NCBI GenBank assembly: GCA_963781895.1
Contig: CAWAIM010000018.1
Coordinates: forward strand, 22,482 to 86,481
Source: Roseiarcus sp963781895
Lineage (GTDB): Bacteria; Pseudomonadota; Alphaproteobacteria; Rhizobiales; Beijerinckiaceae
Direction: 5' to 3'
Length of the DNA stretch: 64,000 nt
Shown: piece after piece, positions 46,122 to 55,341 of the stretch
How the letters are laid out: the number at the start of each line of letters is the position of its first letter
Numbering within the stretch: the stretch's first letter is position 1
The notes under the pieces: generated by a model
The model's input: only the letters and a program-made list of their open reading frames with translations
Database searches by the model: none
Told to the model about the DNA's origin: nothing
Position numbers and translations under genes: made by a program

Positions 46122-47243
46122 ATGAGCGACAAGAAACCTGTCATCGTCTATGGCGCGTCCGGCTACACGGGTCGCCTCGTCTGCGAATATTTGCGTGAAT
46201 TGAATGTGCCCTTCATCGCCGCCGGCCGGGATCGCGCTCGCGTGCAGGCGGTCATGGACAAGATTCCGGGCATTGAAACCGCCGACTACGAAGTCGCCGC
46301 GGTCGACCACGACGTCAAAGCGCTGACCGGATTGTTCCAAGGCGCCAAGGTGGTCAGCAACATGGTCGGCCCCTTCAGCAAATACGGCCCGGAAGTCGCC
46401 GAGGCCGCTCTCGCCGCCGGGTGCCACTACACCGACACCACCGGGGAACAGGATTGGGTGCTCGACGCCAAGACCCGTTGGGGCGAAAAGTTCGCCGCCA
46501 AGGGCCTGCTGCTGTCGCCGGGCGTGGCGCAGATGTATACGACCGGCGAAATCGCCGCGAACATCTGTCTGGAAACGCCGGGCGTCGACACGCTCGACAT
46601 TCTCGTGCTGTGGAAGGGGTTTCCGACTTACGCCTCCACTCAGACCATTTTCGCGATCCTGCAGGCCAAGTGGTACTATCTGGAGCAGAACAAATATGTC
46701 GAATGGGCGCAGAGCGCGCATTTCGACGTCAACGTTCCCGGCCAGCACGTCCATGCGCTGGTGACGCCCTGGGCCGGCACTTCCCACCCCGTCTGGTTCA
46801 AGGACGACCCGAGGGTGGCCAATTGCAAGGCCCTCGGGGGCGTGTTCGCGCGCGAAGTCATGGAGGGCTTCGTGTCGACGCAAAAGATGTTCGAGGAGCA
46901 AATCAAGCCGCTGCCTCCGGACCAGCAGCAGGCCGCGCTCGCCAATATCGCGGCCTCGATCCAGGCAGGGACGCCGCCGCGCGAAAACCAGCGCGTCAAT
47001 ATATCGCTCGATTCGGTCTATGCATCCGGCCCATTGGCGCGCGTGCATTGCGTGATCCACGGCGTCAGCAACTACAAACAGACTGGCCTCCTGCAAGCCC
47101 ATGCCGCTTATTCGTTGCTGCAGTGCGCGCCGAAGAAAGCGGGTTTCGCCTCGGCCTGCCAGGCCTTTGGACACCGGGAGCTTCTCGGCGTGCTCAAGAG
47201 CTTTGGGCTCGTCATGGACCCGATTGTCACTGCGCATCATTGA
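46122..47243 (+). CDS. Saccharopine dehydrogenase-like NAD(P)-binding protein
   Basis: 373 residues. The N-terminal Rossmann motif is VIVYGASGYTGRLVCEYL, followed by NMVGPFSKYGPEVAEAALAAG and YTDTTGEQDWV, the 'V-GPF-YG-V-AC-YDT-GE' pattern of the saccharopine dehydrogenase-like trans-acting enoyl reductase group. The rest (VLWKGFPTYASTQTIF, HALVTPWAGTSHPVWFKDD) is a substrate domain that I cannot name. It is not expected to act on saccharopine. Co-located with an SDR and a CoA ligase, it may reduce or isomerise an acyl intermediate. Confidence 0.85.
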   Translation: MSDKKPVIVYGASGYTGRLVCEYLRELNVPFIAAGRDRARVQAVMDKIPGIETADYEVAAVDHDVKALTGLFQGAKVVSNMVGPFSKYGPEVAEAALAAGCHYTDTTGEQDWVLDAKTRWGEKFAAKGLLLSPGVAQMYTTGEIAANICLETPGVDTLDILVLWKGFPTYASTQTIFAILQAKWYYLEQNKYVEWAQSAHFDVNVPGQHVHALVTPWAGTSHPVWFKDDPRVANCKALGGVFAREVMEGFVSTQKMFEEQIKPLPPDQQQAALANIAASIQAGTPPRENQRVNISLDSVYASGPLARVHCVIHGVSNYKQTGLLQAHAAYSLLQCAPKKAGFASACQAFGHRELLGVLKSFGLVMDPIVTAHH

Positions 47244-47303
47244 ACCAGCGCGGGCTCGGGGCGGCGCCTTGGCCGCCCTCGAGCTCCGCGGGTGGAGAGC
47301 GCC

Positions 47304-48848
47304 ATGCGGTTGATCGATTATCTCGACAAGGGCGCCATGCTGGACATCGCGGCGCCGTGCCTGACCATGGGCGCAACGGATATGTCCTACGGCGAGGTGC
47401 AGCGCCTCTCCTGGCGCGTCGCTCGCGCGCTTGGACGGTCCGGCGTCAAGCCGGGCGACAAGGTCGCGGTCCTCTCGGGCAATGACCCGACCGCGTTTGC
47501 CTGCGTCTTCAGCGTCTCTCGCGCCGGCGCCGTCTGGTGTCCGATCAATCCGCGCAACGAGGCGGCCGAGAACCGCTTCATCCTCGACGCCTTCGACTGC
47601 ACGAGCCTGATCTTCCACAGCGCTTACGCGCCGCTGGTGGAGCGGATGCGCGCCGATTTGCCCAAGTTGTCCCTCCTCGTCTGCCTCGACAAGCCGACGC
47701 CCTTCGCGCCGGCGCTGGATGCTTGGCTCGACGGCGTCGACGACCAACCGTTCGAAGTTGCGGCCAGGGACGATGTCGCGATGATCGCCGGCACCGGCGG
47801 CACCACCGGTCAGCCCAAAGGCGTCATGCTTTCGGGACGCAATCTGGAGGCGATGTCCGCCCTGACGCTGATCAGCTATCCGTTCGAAGGACGCCCGGTC
47901 TATCTCGCGCTGGCGCCGTTGACTCACGCCGCTGGCGTTTTGTGTTTCCCCATTCTGGCGTTGGGCGGCCGGATCGTCATCATGCCCAAGGCCGACCTGA
48001 CCGAGTTTCTCGACCTGATCGAGCGGCGCCGCGTCACCCATACGTTCCTGCCGCCGACCCTGATCTATATGCTGCTGGAGAACCCCAAACTCGCCGGGAC
48101 CGATCGAAGCTCGCTGCAGTGCTTTTGGTACGGCGCGGCGCCCATTTCCGTAACGCGGTTGGAAGAGGCGATCGACAGGATCGGCCCGGTCATGGCCCAG
48201 CTGTTCGGCCAGACCGAAGCGCCGATGATGATCTCGACGATGGCGCCGAAGGATCATTTCAATCCCGACGGAACCGTCGCGCGCGGGCGTCTGGCTTCGG
48301 CGGGAAGACCAACGCCGCTGACCCAGGTCGGCGTGATGGATGAGGAGGGCCGCTTCTTGCCGGCCGGGGAGCGCGGCGAGATCGTGGTGCGCGGATCGCT
48401 GGTGATGGAGGGCTATTACAAGAACGCCCAGGCGACGGCCGAGGTCTCGCGCTTCGGTTGGCATCACACCGGCGACATCGGCTATCTCGATCGGGAGAAC
48501 TTTCTCTATATCGTCGACCGCGCCAAGGACATGATCATCACCGGCGGCTTCAACGTTTATTCGATCGAGGTCGAGCAGGCGCTGCTGCAGCACCCGGACG
48601 TGATGGACAGCGCCGTCTTTGGCCTGCCGGACGAAAAATGGGGTGAGAGGGTTGCGGCCGTCGTGCAGCTTCACGCCGGCCGGTTTGCGACCGCCGAAGA
48701 CATCATGGCCTTCGTCAAGCGGCGCATCGGCGGCGTCAAAGCGCCGAAGCAAGTGGAGGTCTGGCCTGAACTGCCGCGTTCGAAAGTCGGAAAAGTCCTG
48801 AAGAAAGAGATTCGCGCCAAAATTCTCGCCGACGAGCGGCGAGACTGA
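47304..48848 (+). CDS. Acyl-CoA synthetase (AMP-forming)
   Basis: 514 residues of the ANL family: P-loop AGTGGTTGQPKGVMLSG, LFGQTEAPMM (A5), TGDIGYLDRENFLYIVDRAK (A7-A8), TGGFNVYSIEVEQAL and Lys in RSKVGKVLKKEIRAKI. Shorter than the ligase at 34149 and nearer to the medium-chain/aryl acyl-CoA synthetases. The start ATG 47304 is placed 5 bases after GGAGAG; a GTG at 47292 is also in frame. Activates an acid for the operon's pathway. Confidence 0.92.
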   Translation: MRLIDYLDKGAMLDIAAPCLTMGATDMSYGEVQRLSWRVARALGRSGVKPGDKVAVLSGNDPTAFACVFSVSRAGAVWCPINPRNEAAENRFILDAFDCTSLIFHSAYAPLVERMRADLPKLSLLVCLDKPTPFAPALDAWLDGVDDQPFEVAARDDVAMIAGTGGTTGQPKGVMLSGRNLEAMSALTLISYPFEGRPVYLALAPLTHAAGVLCFPILALGGRIVIMPKADLTEFLDLIERRRVTHTFLPPTLIYMLLENPKLAGTDRSSLQCFWYGAAPISVTRLEEAIDRIGPVMAQLFGQTEAPMMISTMAPKDHFNPDGTVARGRLASAGRPTPLTQVGVMDEEGRFLPAGERGEIVVRGSLVMEGYYKNAQATAEVSRFGWHHTGDIGYLDRENFLYIVDRAKDMIITGGFNVYSIEVEQALLQHPDVMDSAVFGLPDEKWGERVAAVVQLHAGRFATAEDIMAFVKRRIGGVKAPKQVEVWPELPRSKVGKVLKKEIRAKILADERRD

Positions 48849-48882
48849 TCTTTCCCCCGCCGGCATCCGCAGCGGAAAGATC
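48847..48882. terminator. Inverted repeat between convergent genes
   Basis: GATCTTTCC (48847-48855) pairs perfectly with GGAAAGATC (48874-48882), overlapping the stop of the CoA synthetase and ending 54 bases before the mutL stop. As both neighbours converge here, it may end transcription from both sides. Confidence 0.5.
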
Positions 48883-48935
48883 CTGCGCCGAAAACGCCAA
48901 CGCCGTCACTGGCCGAGAACGCCGACCCGTCGCGC

Positions 48936-50720
48936 TCACCGGCGCCCGAACAGCCGCTCGATGTCGGCGAGCTTCAGCTCCACATAGGTCGGCCGGCCGT
49001 GGTTGCACTGGCCGGCGCCCGGCGTCGTCTCCATTTCGCGCAACAGCGCGTTCATCTCCTCGGCCTTGAGCGCCCTGCCGGAGCGCACCGAATGGCGGCA
49101 CGCGAAAGTCCCAAGCCAACGATCGAGCCGGCGCGCCAGACTCTGGGCGCCGTCCTCCGCCGCGAGGTCGGCGGCCAGATCGCGCACCAGACCGCGAATG
49201 TCGCCATCGGCGAGGACGGCGGGCGCCTCGCGCACCAGAATCGCGCCCGGCCCGAATCCCTCGACGGCGAGGCCGAGCGCCGCCAGCTCTTGGGCATGGG
49301 TCTCGATCAGCGACGCCGCGTCCGGATCGAGGTCGACGACGATTGGCGTCAGCAACGCCTGCCGCTCGATTCCGGCGCCGTCGCGCTGGCGCTTGAGCTT
49401 TTCATAGACGATGCGTTCGTGCGCGGCGTGCTGGTCGACGATGACGAGCCCGTCGGTCGACTGGGCGATGATGTAATGGCCATGCACCTGAGCCCGGGCC
49501 GCGCCGAGCGGAGCGGCAAGATCACGCTCGCTGGCCGGGGCGGCGGGCGCCGGCGCGGCGGGCGCGAAGGCGGCGAAGCTCGCCTGCGCCGGCTCGCCGA
49601 AGCCCGGCGCCGCGGGCGAGGCGCGCCAGTCCCAGGCGCTGGAGGGCGCGGCGGCGGATCTAAACGCCTGGGGCGGGCGCATGGCGAGAATCGCGGCGGA
49701 TCCGCCGGCGCTCGCCGACCTGTGCAGCGCCTCGCTGAGCCGCTGCTTCACCGCCCCGACGACCAGGCCGCGGATCAGGCCCGAATCGCGAAACCGCACT
49801 TCGGCTTTCGCCGGATGCACGTTGACGTCGACCTCGCGGGAATCGCATTCGACGAACAACGCGACCACGGCGTGGCGATCCGAGGGGAGAAAATCCATAT
49901 AGGCCGCCCGAAGCGCGCCCGAGAGAATCTTGTCGCGCACCGCTCGGCCGTTGACGAAGGCGAACTGCTGCAAAGCGTTCGGGCGGCTGTAGGTCGGCAG
50001 GCCGACGCGGCCGGTGAGGCGCACGCCCTCGCGGCTCGCCTCGACGTCAAGCGAATTGGCGGCGAATTCGTCGCCCAGCCCCTGGCGCAGCCGCTCCGCC
50101 CGCCCCGCCTCGCTCGCATCGCAGGCCGGCCAGTCGAAGCCGGCGCCGATGTCGCTCGTGAACGAAAAGCGGGTCTCCGGATGGCTCAGCGCCAGGCGCC
50201 TGACGATGTCGGCGGCGGCCTGCGCCTCGGCTCGGTCGGATTTGAGGAATTTGAGCCGCGCCGGGGTGGCGGCGAACAGATCGCGCGCCTCGACCCGCGT
50301 GCCGAGGCCCCACGCGCAGGGCTCGATCGCGCTCTTGACCCCGTCCTCGACCACGAGCCTGAGGCCGTTGGCCAAGCCCTCGCAACGGGTGCGGATCTCG
50401 AGCCGCGACACCGAAGCGACCGAGGGCAGCGCCTCGCCGCGGAAGCCGAAGGTCGCGATCGTCGTCAGGTCGCCGTCGGGGATTTTCGAGGTCGCGTGGC
50501 GCTCGACGCTTAAAGTCAGGTCCGCCTCGTCCATGCCGCGCCCGTCGTCGGCGACGCGGATGAGGCTCCGCCCGCCGGCTTCGATCGCGACCTCGATCCG
50601 CCTCGCCCCGGCGTCGAGCGCGTTCTCGACCAGTTCCTTGATCGCCGCCGCCGGGCGCTCGATCACCTCGCCGGCGGCGATGCGGTCGATGAGCAGCGGA
50701 TCGAGACGGCGAATCGGCAT
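48936..50720 (-). CDS. mutL: DNA mismatch repair protein MutL
   Basis: 594 residues. The GHKL ATPase N-terminus is complete: IDRIAAGEVIERPAAAIKEL with catalytic Glu29, then VENALDAGA with Asn33, DDGRGMDEADL, RHATSKI and GFRGEALPSVASVS. After a Pro/Ala-rich linker (about residues 350-395) the dimerisation domain carries DQHAAHERIVYEKLK, matching the DQHA(X)2E(X)4E endonuclease motif, and near the C-terminus CNHGRPTYVEL. It therefore appears to be a nicking-type MutL, unlike that of E. coli. Couples MutS mismatch recognition to strand incision. Confidence 0.95.
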   Translation of the reverse strand: MPIRRLDPLLIDRIAAGEVIERPAAAIKELVENALDAGARRIEVAIEAGGRSLIRVADDGRGMDEADLTLSVERHATSKIPDGDLTTIATFGFRGEALPSVASVSRLEIRTRCEGLANGLRLVVEDGVKSAIEPCAWGLGTRVEARDLFAATPARLKFLKSDRAEAQAAADIVRRLALSHPETRFSFTSDIGAGFDWPACDASEAGRAERLRQGLGDEFAANSLDVEASREGVRLTGRVGLPTYSRPNALQQFAFVNGRAVRDKILSGALRAAYMDFLPSDRHAVVALFVECDSREVDVNVHPAKAEVRFRDSGLIRGLVVGAVKQRLSEALHRSASAGGSAAILAMRPPQAFRSAAAPSSAWDWRASPAAPGFGEPAQASFAAFAPAAPAPAAPASERDLAAPLGAARAQVHGHYIIAQSTDGLVIVDQHAAHERIVYEKLKRQRDGAGIERQALLTPIVVDLDPDAASLIETHAQELAALGLAVEGFGPGAILVREAPAVLADGDIRGLVRDLAADLAAEDGAQSLARRLDRWLGTFACRHSVRSGRALKAEEMNALLREMETTPGAGQCNHGRPTYVELKLADIERLFGRR

Positions 50721-50824
50721 CGGGGAAAGGACCTCGCCGTCTTATCGCATTCAAAAGGGGCGGTGGGGGAGGTCGGCGGCGGGCTGACGGCGTCGGCGCC
50801 TTCTCCCGCTCGGCGGGGAAAGGA

Positions 50825-52108
50825 TTAGAATCCCTCCGGCCTTCCGACCACCGTCGTATGCAGCGAGCCGTCGCCGAAAGCGCGGTGGGCGGCGCGGCGC
50901 GCGCTTTCCTGCGTCACCGCGGCGATCTGCCGGTTGCGCTCGTTGAGCCATTCCGGCGGACGGCGTTCGAGCTGGATGTGGACGAGTTGCGAGGCGATCT
51001 TGCCCGAGGTGTCGAAGCGCAGCGGATAGGAGCCGATGAGGTACGTCTTGCCCTTCTCGAGCTCCTCTTCGTTGAGACCGTTGAGCGCGACGTCGCGGAT
51101 CTCGTGCGAGGCGACGTCGAAGGATTCGCGCGCCCGCTCGTTCTTGGTGGTCGTGCCGCCGTAAAAGTAGGTGCCGTGGTCGAGGGCGTAAAAATTCCCA
51201 AACACCGTGTAGGCGAGGCCCCGTTTCTCGCGCACTTCGCGGAACAGGCGCGAGGTCATCGAGCCCGACCCGCCGAGCACATGGGCGGTCACCACGCTGG
51301 CGATATAATCAGGATCGTCGCGCTTCAAGGCCGGGCGGCCGAAGCGGATCGTCGATTGCGGCACGTCGAGATCGATCGTGTCGATCGAGCCCAGCCCCGC
51401 GAACGCCGCCTCGGCGACCGGGGTCAGATCGGCCTTCGGCGGCAGATCGGCGAACACCCGGTCGACCAGCTCGGCCGCGCCGCGCTCGTCGATCGCGCCG
51501 ACGACGGCGATCACGAGCTCATCGCGCGCCATCTGCCGCTTCGCCGCCGTGACAAGGTCGAGCCGCTCGATGCGGGCCAAACTCTCGAGCGTCCCGTCAA
51601 CCGGCTGGCCATAGGGGTGGCCGGGAAACGCCTTCGAGCGCCAGTTGCGGTTGGCGACCGAGGCCGGATCGTTGGCGTCGTGGCGCAGGCGTGCGTTGGC
51701 GTGCTCGCGCACGCGCTCGAACGGCTCCTCGTCGAAGCGCGGCGCATTGACGGCGAGCCGCAACAGCTCGGCGGCGCGATCGAGGTTCTTGGTCAGCGTG
51801 CGCATGCGTCCGCTCAAGTGATCGCGATCGCAATGGAACGACATCTCGACCGCCTTCTCGTCCAGCGCCCGCTGGAACGCCTGCGAATCGAGGTCGCCCG
51901 CGCCTTCGTCGAGCAATCCCGTCAGCAGCATGCCGGCGCCGGCCTTCGCCGCCGGGTCCTGCGCCGCGCCCCCGCGCATGGCGAATTCGAGCGAGACCAC
52001 CGGAACGGTCATCGACTCGACGTGCCAGACTTTCAGGCCGCGCGGAGTGACGATGACCCCGACGTTGACGGCGGATTGGGCGGGCGAAACGACGATGTGC
52101 TTTTGCAT
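50825..52108 (-). CDS. M16 family peptidase-like protein, no zinc site
   Basis: 427 residues with the M16 fold (GLKVWHVESMTVPVVSLEFA at the start; VLGGSGSMTSRLFREVREKR and RGLAYTVFG in the second half). The HxxEH zinc motif expected near residue 60 is absent: the aligned stretch reads MLLTGLLDEGAG. It is thus the non-catalytic partner of the gene just upstream on the same strand, like the alpha/beta halves of mitochondrial processing peptidase. Start at ATG 52108 has GGAAA ahead; a TTG 4 codons earlier is in frame. Confidence 0.92.
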   Translation of the reverse strand: MQKHIVVSPAQSAVNVGVIVTPRGLKVWHVESMTVPVVSLEFAMRGGAAQDPAAKAGAGMLLTGLLDEGAGDLDSQAFQRALDEKAVEMSFHCDRDHLSGRMRTLTKNLDRAAELLRLAVNAPRFDEEPFERVREHANARLRHDANDPASVANRNWRSKAFPGHPYGQPVDGTLESLARIERLDLVTAAKRQMARDELVIAVVGAIDERGAAELVDRVFADLPPKADLTPVAEAAFAGLGSIDTIDLDVPQSTIRFGRPALKRDDPDYIASVVTAHVLGGSGSMTSRLFREVREKRGLAYTVFGNFYALDHGTYFYGGTTTKNERARESFDVASHEIRDVALNGLNEEELEKGKTYLIGSYPLRFDTSGKIASQLVHIQLERRPPEWLNERNRQIAAVTQESARRAAHRAFGDGSLHTTVVGRPEGF

Positions 52109-52182
52109 GAGCGTTTCCAAAGTCTTGTCGTTGGCTTTTCTTTAGCGCCGCGGCGGGCGGCTCAGAAGTGAAAAAACGCGGC

Positions 52183-53478
52183 TCAAGCCGCCTCGCTCTC
52201 CAGCGGCAGCAGATGTCCGGTCACGGCTGGCCTGTGGTCGAGCCAGCGGCGCGCCGCCTCGATCACCGCCGGCGCCTGCACCGCCTCGATTTTCGCCGGC
52301 CATTGCTCGACGTCCCTCAGGGTCTGGCCCACCGCCAGCGACGAACCGTACCAGCGCGCGAGATCGGACTGGCTGTCGCGGGCGTAGACCGCGTCGGCGA
52401 CGAGCCGCGTCTTGGCGCGCTCCAGCTCTCCCGCCTCGACGCCCTGGCCTAAGAACTTCGCCAGCGCGCGGTCGAAGGCCTTATCGAGCGTCTCCAGCGA
52501 CACCTCGGGCGCGGGCGTCACGTTGAAGATGAACCGGCTCTGGTCGAGCGCGGTGCCGTGGTAATAGGCCCAGGCCGAGACGGCGAGCTTCTCCTCGATC
52601 ACCAGCGTGCGATAGAGCAGGCTCGTCTGCCCGCCGCCGAGAAGATGGCCCAGCACTTCGAGCGCCTCCGCTTCGCCGGGCGCGGCGGTCCGGCATGAGG
52701 GGGCGAGATAATGACGCTGCCAGTTCGGCTGCTCGACCTTGTCGTCGGCGACCGTCACCAGCCGGTTTGCGACCGTCGGCGGCTCCATCGAGCGGCTGCG
52801 CTCAGGCTTGTTCCCGCGCGGCTTGATCCGGCCGTAGGTGTCCTCGGCCAGGGCGCGCGCCTCGCCTGGCTCAACGTCGCCGGCAACGACGAGAATCGCG
52901 TTCTCCGGGGTATAGAAGCGCTGGTAATAGGCGAGCGCGTCCTCGCGCTCGAGGCCCTCGATCTCATGCCCCCAGCCGATGATCGGGATTCCGTATGGAT
53001 GATGGGTGAACAGGGTCGCCTGAACCGCTTCGCCGAGCTGCGCGCCGGGGTCGGTGTCGCAATGCATGCGCCGCTCCTCGAGCACGACGTCGCGCTCCGG
53101 CCCGACGATCTCGTCGGTGAGGACGAGACCGGTCATGCGGTCGGCCTCGAACTCCATGCAGGCGCGCAGGTGCTGCTTGGCGACCTGCTGAAAATAGGCG
53201 GTGAAATCGTTGCCGGTGAAGGCGTTTTCGTGGCCGCCGACGTCGGCGACGAATTCGGAGAATTCGCCCTTGGGATGGCTCTCGGTGCCCTTGAACATCA
53301 GATGTTCGAGGAAATGGGCGATCCCCGACTTGCCCGGCGGATCGTCGGCCGCGCCGTTGCGATACCAGACCATGTGGGTGACCACGGGCGCGCGGTGGTC
53401 CGGTATGACCACCACCTCGAGACCGTTGGCGAGGGTGAAATTTGCGACCTGCGCCGCGGAGGAGGACAGTGACGACAT
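52183..53478 (-). CDS. M16 family zinc peptidase
   Basis: 431 residues. The inverted zinc motif HxxEH appears as GIAHFLEHLMFKGT, with the third ligand Glu about 75 residues downstream in VVLEERRMHCDTD. YGIPIIGWGHEIEGL and LGGGQTSLLYRTLVIEEKLA are typical of bacterial processing-peptidase-like M16B proteins. Pairs with the inactive homologue encoded 74 bases downstream to form a clamshell peptidase acting on peptides in the periplasm or cytoplasm; no clear signal peptide is seen from the start at 53478. Confidence 0.93.
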   Translation of the reverse strand: MSSLSSSAAQVANFTLANGLEVVVIPDHRAPVVTHMVWYRNGAADDPPGKSGIAHFLEHLMFKGTESHPKGEFSEFVADVGGHENAFTGNDFTAYFQQVAKQHLRACMEFEADRMTGLVLTDEIVGPERDVVLEERRMHCDTDPGAQLGEAVQATLFTHHPYGIPIIGWGHEIEGLEREDALAYYQRFYTPENAILVVAGDVEPGEARALAEDTYGRIKPRGNKPERSRSMEPPTVANRLVTVADDKVEQPNWQRHYLAPSCRTAAPGEAEALEVLGHLLGGGQTSLLYRTLVIEEKLAVSAWAYYHGTALDQSRFIFNVTPAPEVSLETLDKAFDRALAKFLGQGVEAGELERAKTRLVADAVYARDSQSDLARWYGSSLAVGQTLRDVEQWPAKIEAVQAPAVIEAARRWLDHRPAVTGHLLPLESEAA

Positions 53479-53667
53479 CGCAATCCATTTCGGTTCATGA
53501 AGCCGTCGCGACGGCCGCGGCGCCGCCCATCGCAACGATCCCGCCACATATAAGACGCATCGCCGCGTCCCGCCAGTCGGGCCGAGGACGCCGGGCTCGC
53601 CTGATGGCGGGGCCGGCCCGTCACCGTGATGGGCCGTCGTTCCGATTCCTGCCAAACGCAATTCCCT

Positions 53668-55119
53668 CTAGCCGGCCATGAGTCCGGCCCGCGCGAACCC
53701 GGCCAGAATCTCGTCGAGCCGCGCCGACGCGGCGGCGGCTGAAAGGTCCTCTCGCCGGGCGATTTCGAGCGCCAGCTGCTCGCGCGTGCGCGTTCCGTCG
53801 ATCAGGGGCGCGAGCGCCCGCACCGACGCGTCCTCGATCTGGATCACCTGATGCCGCAGCGTGGCGAGAATTGTTTCGCCGTTTTCGGCCTGAACGCGAG
53901 CGAGGGCGCTGACGTTCGGGCGTTCGCCCGGGACCGCGACCAGCGGCCATTGCGCGGTGGTCAGCTGAATGACCTGGCTGACGAACAGACGGAACACGTG
54001 GTCGGCGAGAACAAGGTTCTCCGAGGCGGCGTCGAGCGGCAGGCCGAGCGGGTAGGCGGCCGCGAGCGCGGCCAGGAATTGCGCCAGCTTGGGATCATGG
54101 GTCCTGACTTTGACGTTTGCGCCGGCCTCGAACACGGCCCCGTCGGGCGCCGCGGGGTCCCCTTGCGCGACCGTGATCTCGCCGCACGCCCATAGGCCTC
54201 GCAGCCGCGCCGGCTCGCGTTTGCGATCGGCCCCGCCATGGCGGAAGATCGAGTATCGGAACGCGCGCAGGGTGCGAAAATCCGCGAGCTGCTCGAAGCG
54301 CGCCCAATCGCCGCCCGCCCGCTCGCGCGTCGGCGCGAAGGCGTCAGTCGGAAACAGGGCTTCCGCGCTGAGATTCGGCTGTGCGTCGCAAAGGTATTCG
54401 AGTCCGAATTGCGCCGCGGCCGCGACCGTGTCGCTGAGGAGCTGCGGCGCATAGTCCTCTCCGAGTTCGTCGTGGAACAGCACCTCCGGCGCGCGATTGA
54501 GGATGCGGCGCGCTTCGCTCTTGATCGCGAATTCGTCGGCCTCGGAGTCGGACCAGACCGCGATCTGTTCGGTGAGATAGGCGCGCGCGAGGCTCAGCCT
54601 CTCGTTTGGATCCTCGACGCCTTTCGTCACATAGAGCAACATGTCGCGGATCGCCTGGCGACGGCGCGAGCCGGGCAGCGCATTGTAGCTGATCAGCGCC
54701 AGCCCGTCGGCGGAGAGACGCTCGCCGACGACGCGCATCAGCGCCTCGCGCGCGCGCGCCGGAACCCAGGAATAGACGCCGTGGGCGACGATATAGTCGA
54801 AGCGCCCGAAGGAGGCGTCGACTTCGATGAGGTCGCGCTCGTGAAAGCTCACGTTGGCGCAGCCGCAGCGGCGCGCGGCGGCGCGGGCGAGCGCGATCGG
54901 CTGCTCGGCCAGGTCGACGCCGACAAACTCCGCCTGGCGAGCGCCGAGCGCCATGTTGATGAGGTTGACGCCCTCGCCGCAGCCGATCTCCAGCACCCGC
55001 GACGCGCCGAACGGGACGACGCGCCGTCCGAACAACGCCGCGAATGCGCCGGTCACGATCGGATGGGTCTGGGGGAAGGCCAGATTCGGATAGCGGACGC
55101 GATCGTAGAGATTGGCCAT
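53668..55119 (-). CDS. Class I SAM-dependent methyltransferase with regulatory domain
   Basis: 483 residues. The N-terminal Rossmann methyltransferase has motif I RVLEIGCGEGVNLINMA, an acidic loop EFVGVDLAEQ and FDYIVAHGVYSWVP (motif IV region). Residues about 210-300 (APEVLFHDELGEDYAPQL) match the 'methyltransferase regulatory domain' found fused to such enzymes, and the last 180 residues are a further helical domain (PLIDGTRTREQLALEI, winged-helix-like). The substrate is unknown; similar proteins are encoded near secretion and PEP-CTERM genes. Confidence 0.88.
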   Translation of the reverse strand: MANLYDRVRYPNLAFPQTHPIVTGAFAALFGRRVVPFGASRVLEIGCGEGVNLINMALGARQAEFVGVDLAEQPIALARAAARRCGCANVSFHERDLIEVDASFGRFDYIVAHGVYSWVPARAREALMRVVGERLSADGLALISYNALPGSRRRQAIRDMLLYVTKGVEDPNERLSLARAYLTEQIAVWSDSEADEFAIKSEARRILNRAPEVLFHDELGEDYAPQLLSDTVAAAAQFGLEYLCDAQPNLSAEALFPTDAFAPTRERAGGDWARFEQLADFRTLRAFRYSIFRHGGADRKREPARLRGLWACGEITVAQGDPAAPDGAVFEAGANVKVRTHDPKLAQFLAALAAAYPLGLPLDAASENLVLADHVFRLFVSQVIQLTTAQWPLVAVPGERPNVSALARVQAENGETILATLRHQVIQIEDASVRALAPLIDGTRTREQLALEIARREDLSAAAASARLDEILAGFARAGLMAG

Positions 55120-55341
55120 CCGATGTCCCCTCGACCGATGGGCCGACGGCCGGACTCGACATCAGATTGATCCGGCCCGCAAGACGCAAAGGGAACGTCT
55201 GCGCGCGGCGGCGAAGTGGAGAGGCCTACAAGCGGCGGCCGTGGATCGCGACGTGCTTTGGGACGAGAAAGGCGCGGTCGGCGAAAGCGGGCTGTGACAG
55301 CGGGGCGAGCGTCAACGACGCCGCCCCGCCAACGCGTGCGC

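Noticed and set aside
46026..48866. A 946-codon minus-strand frame
   Set aside because: Antisense of the saccharopine-dehydrogenase-like and CoA synthetase genes; composition typical of shadow frames.
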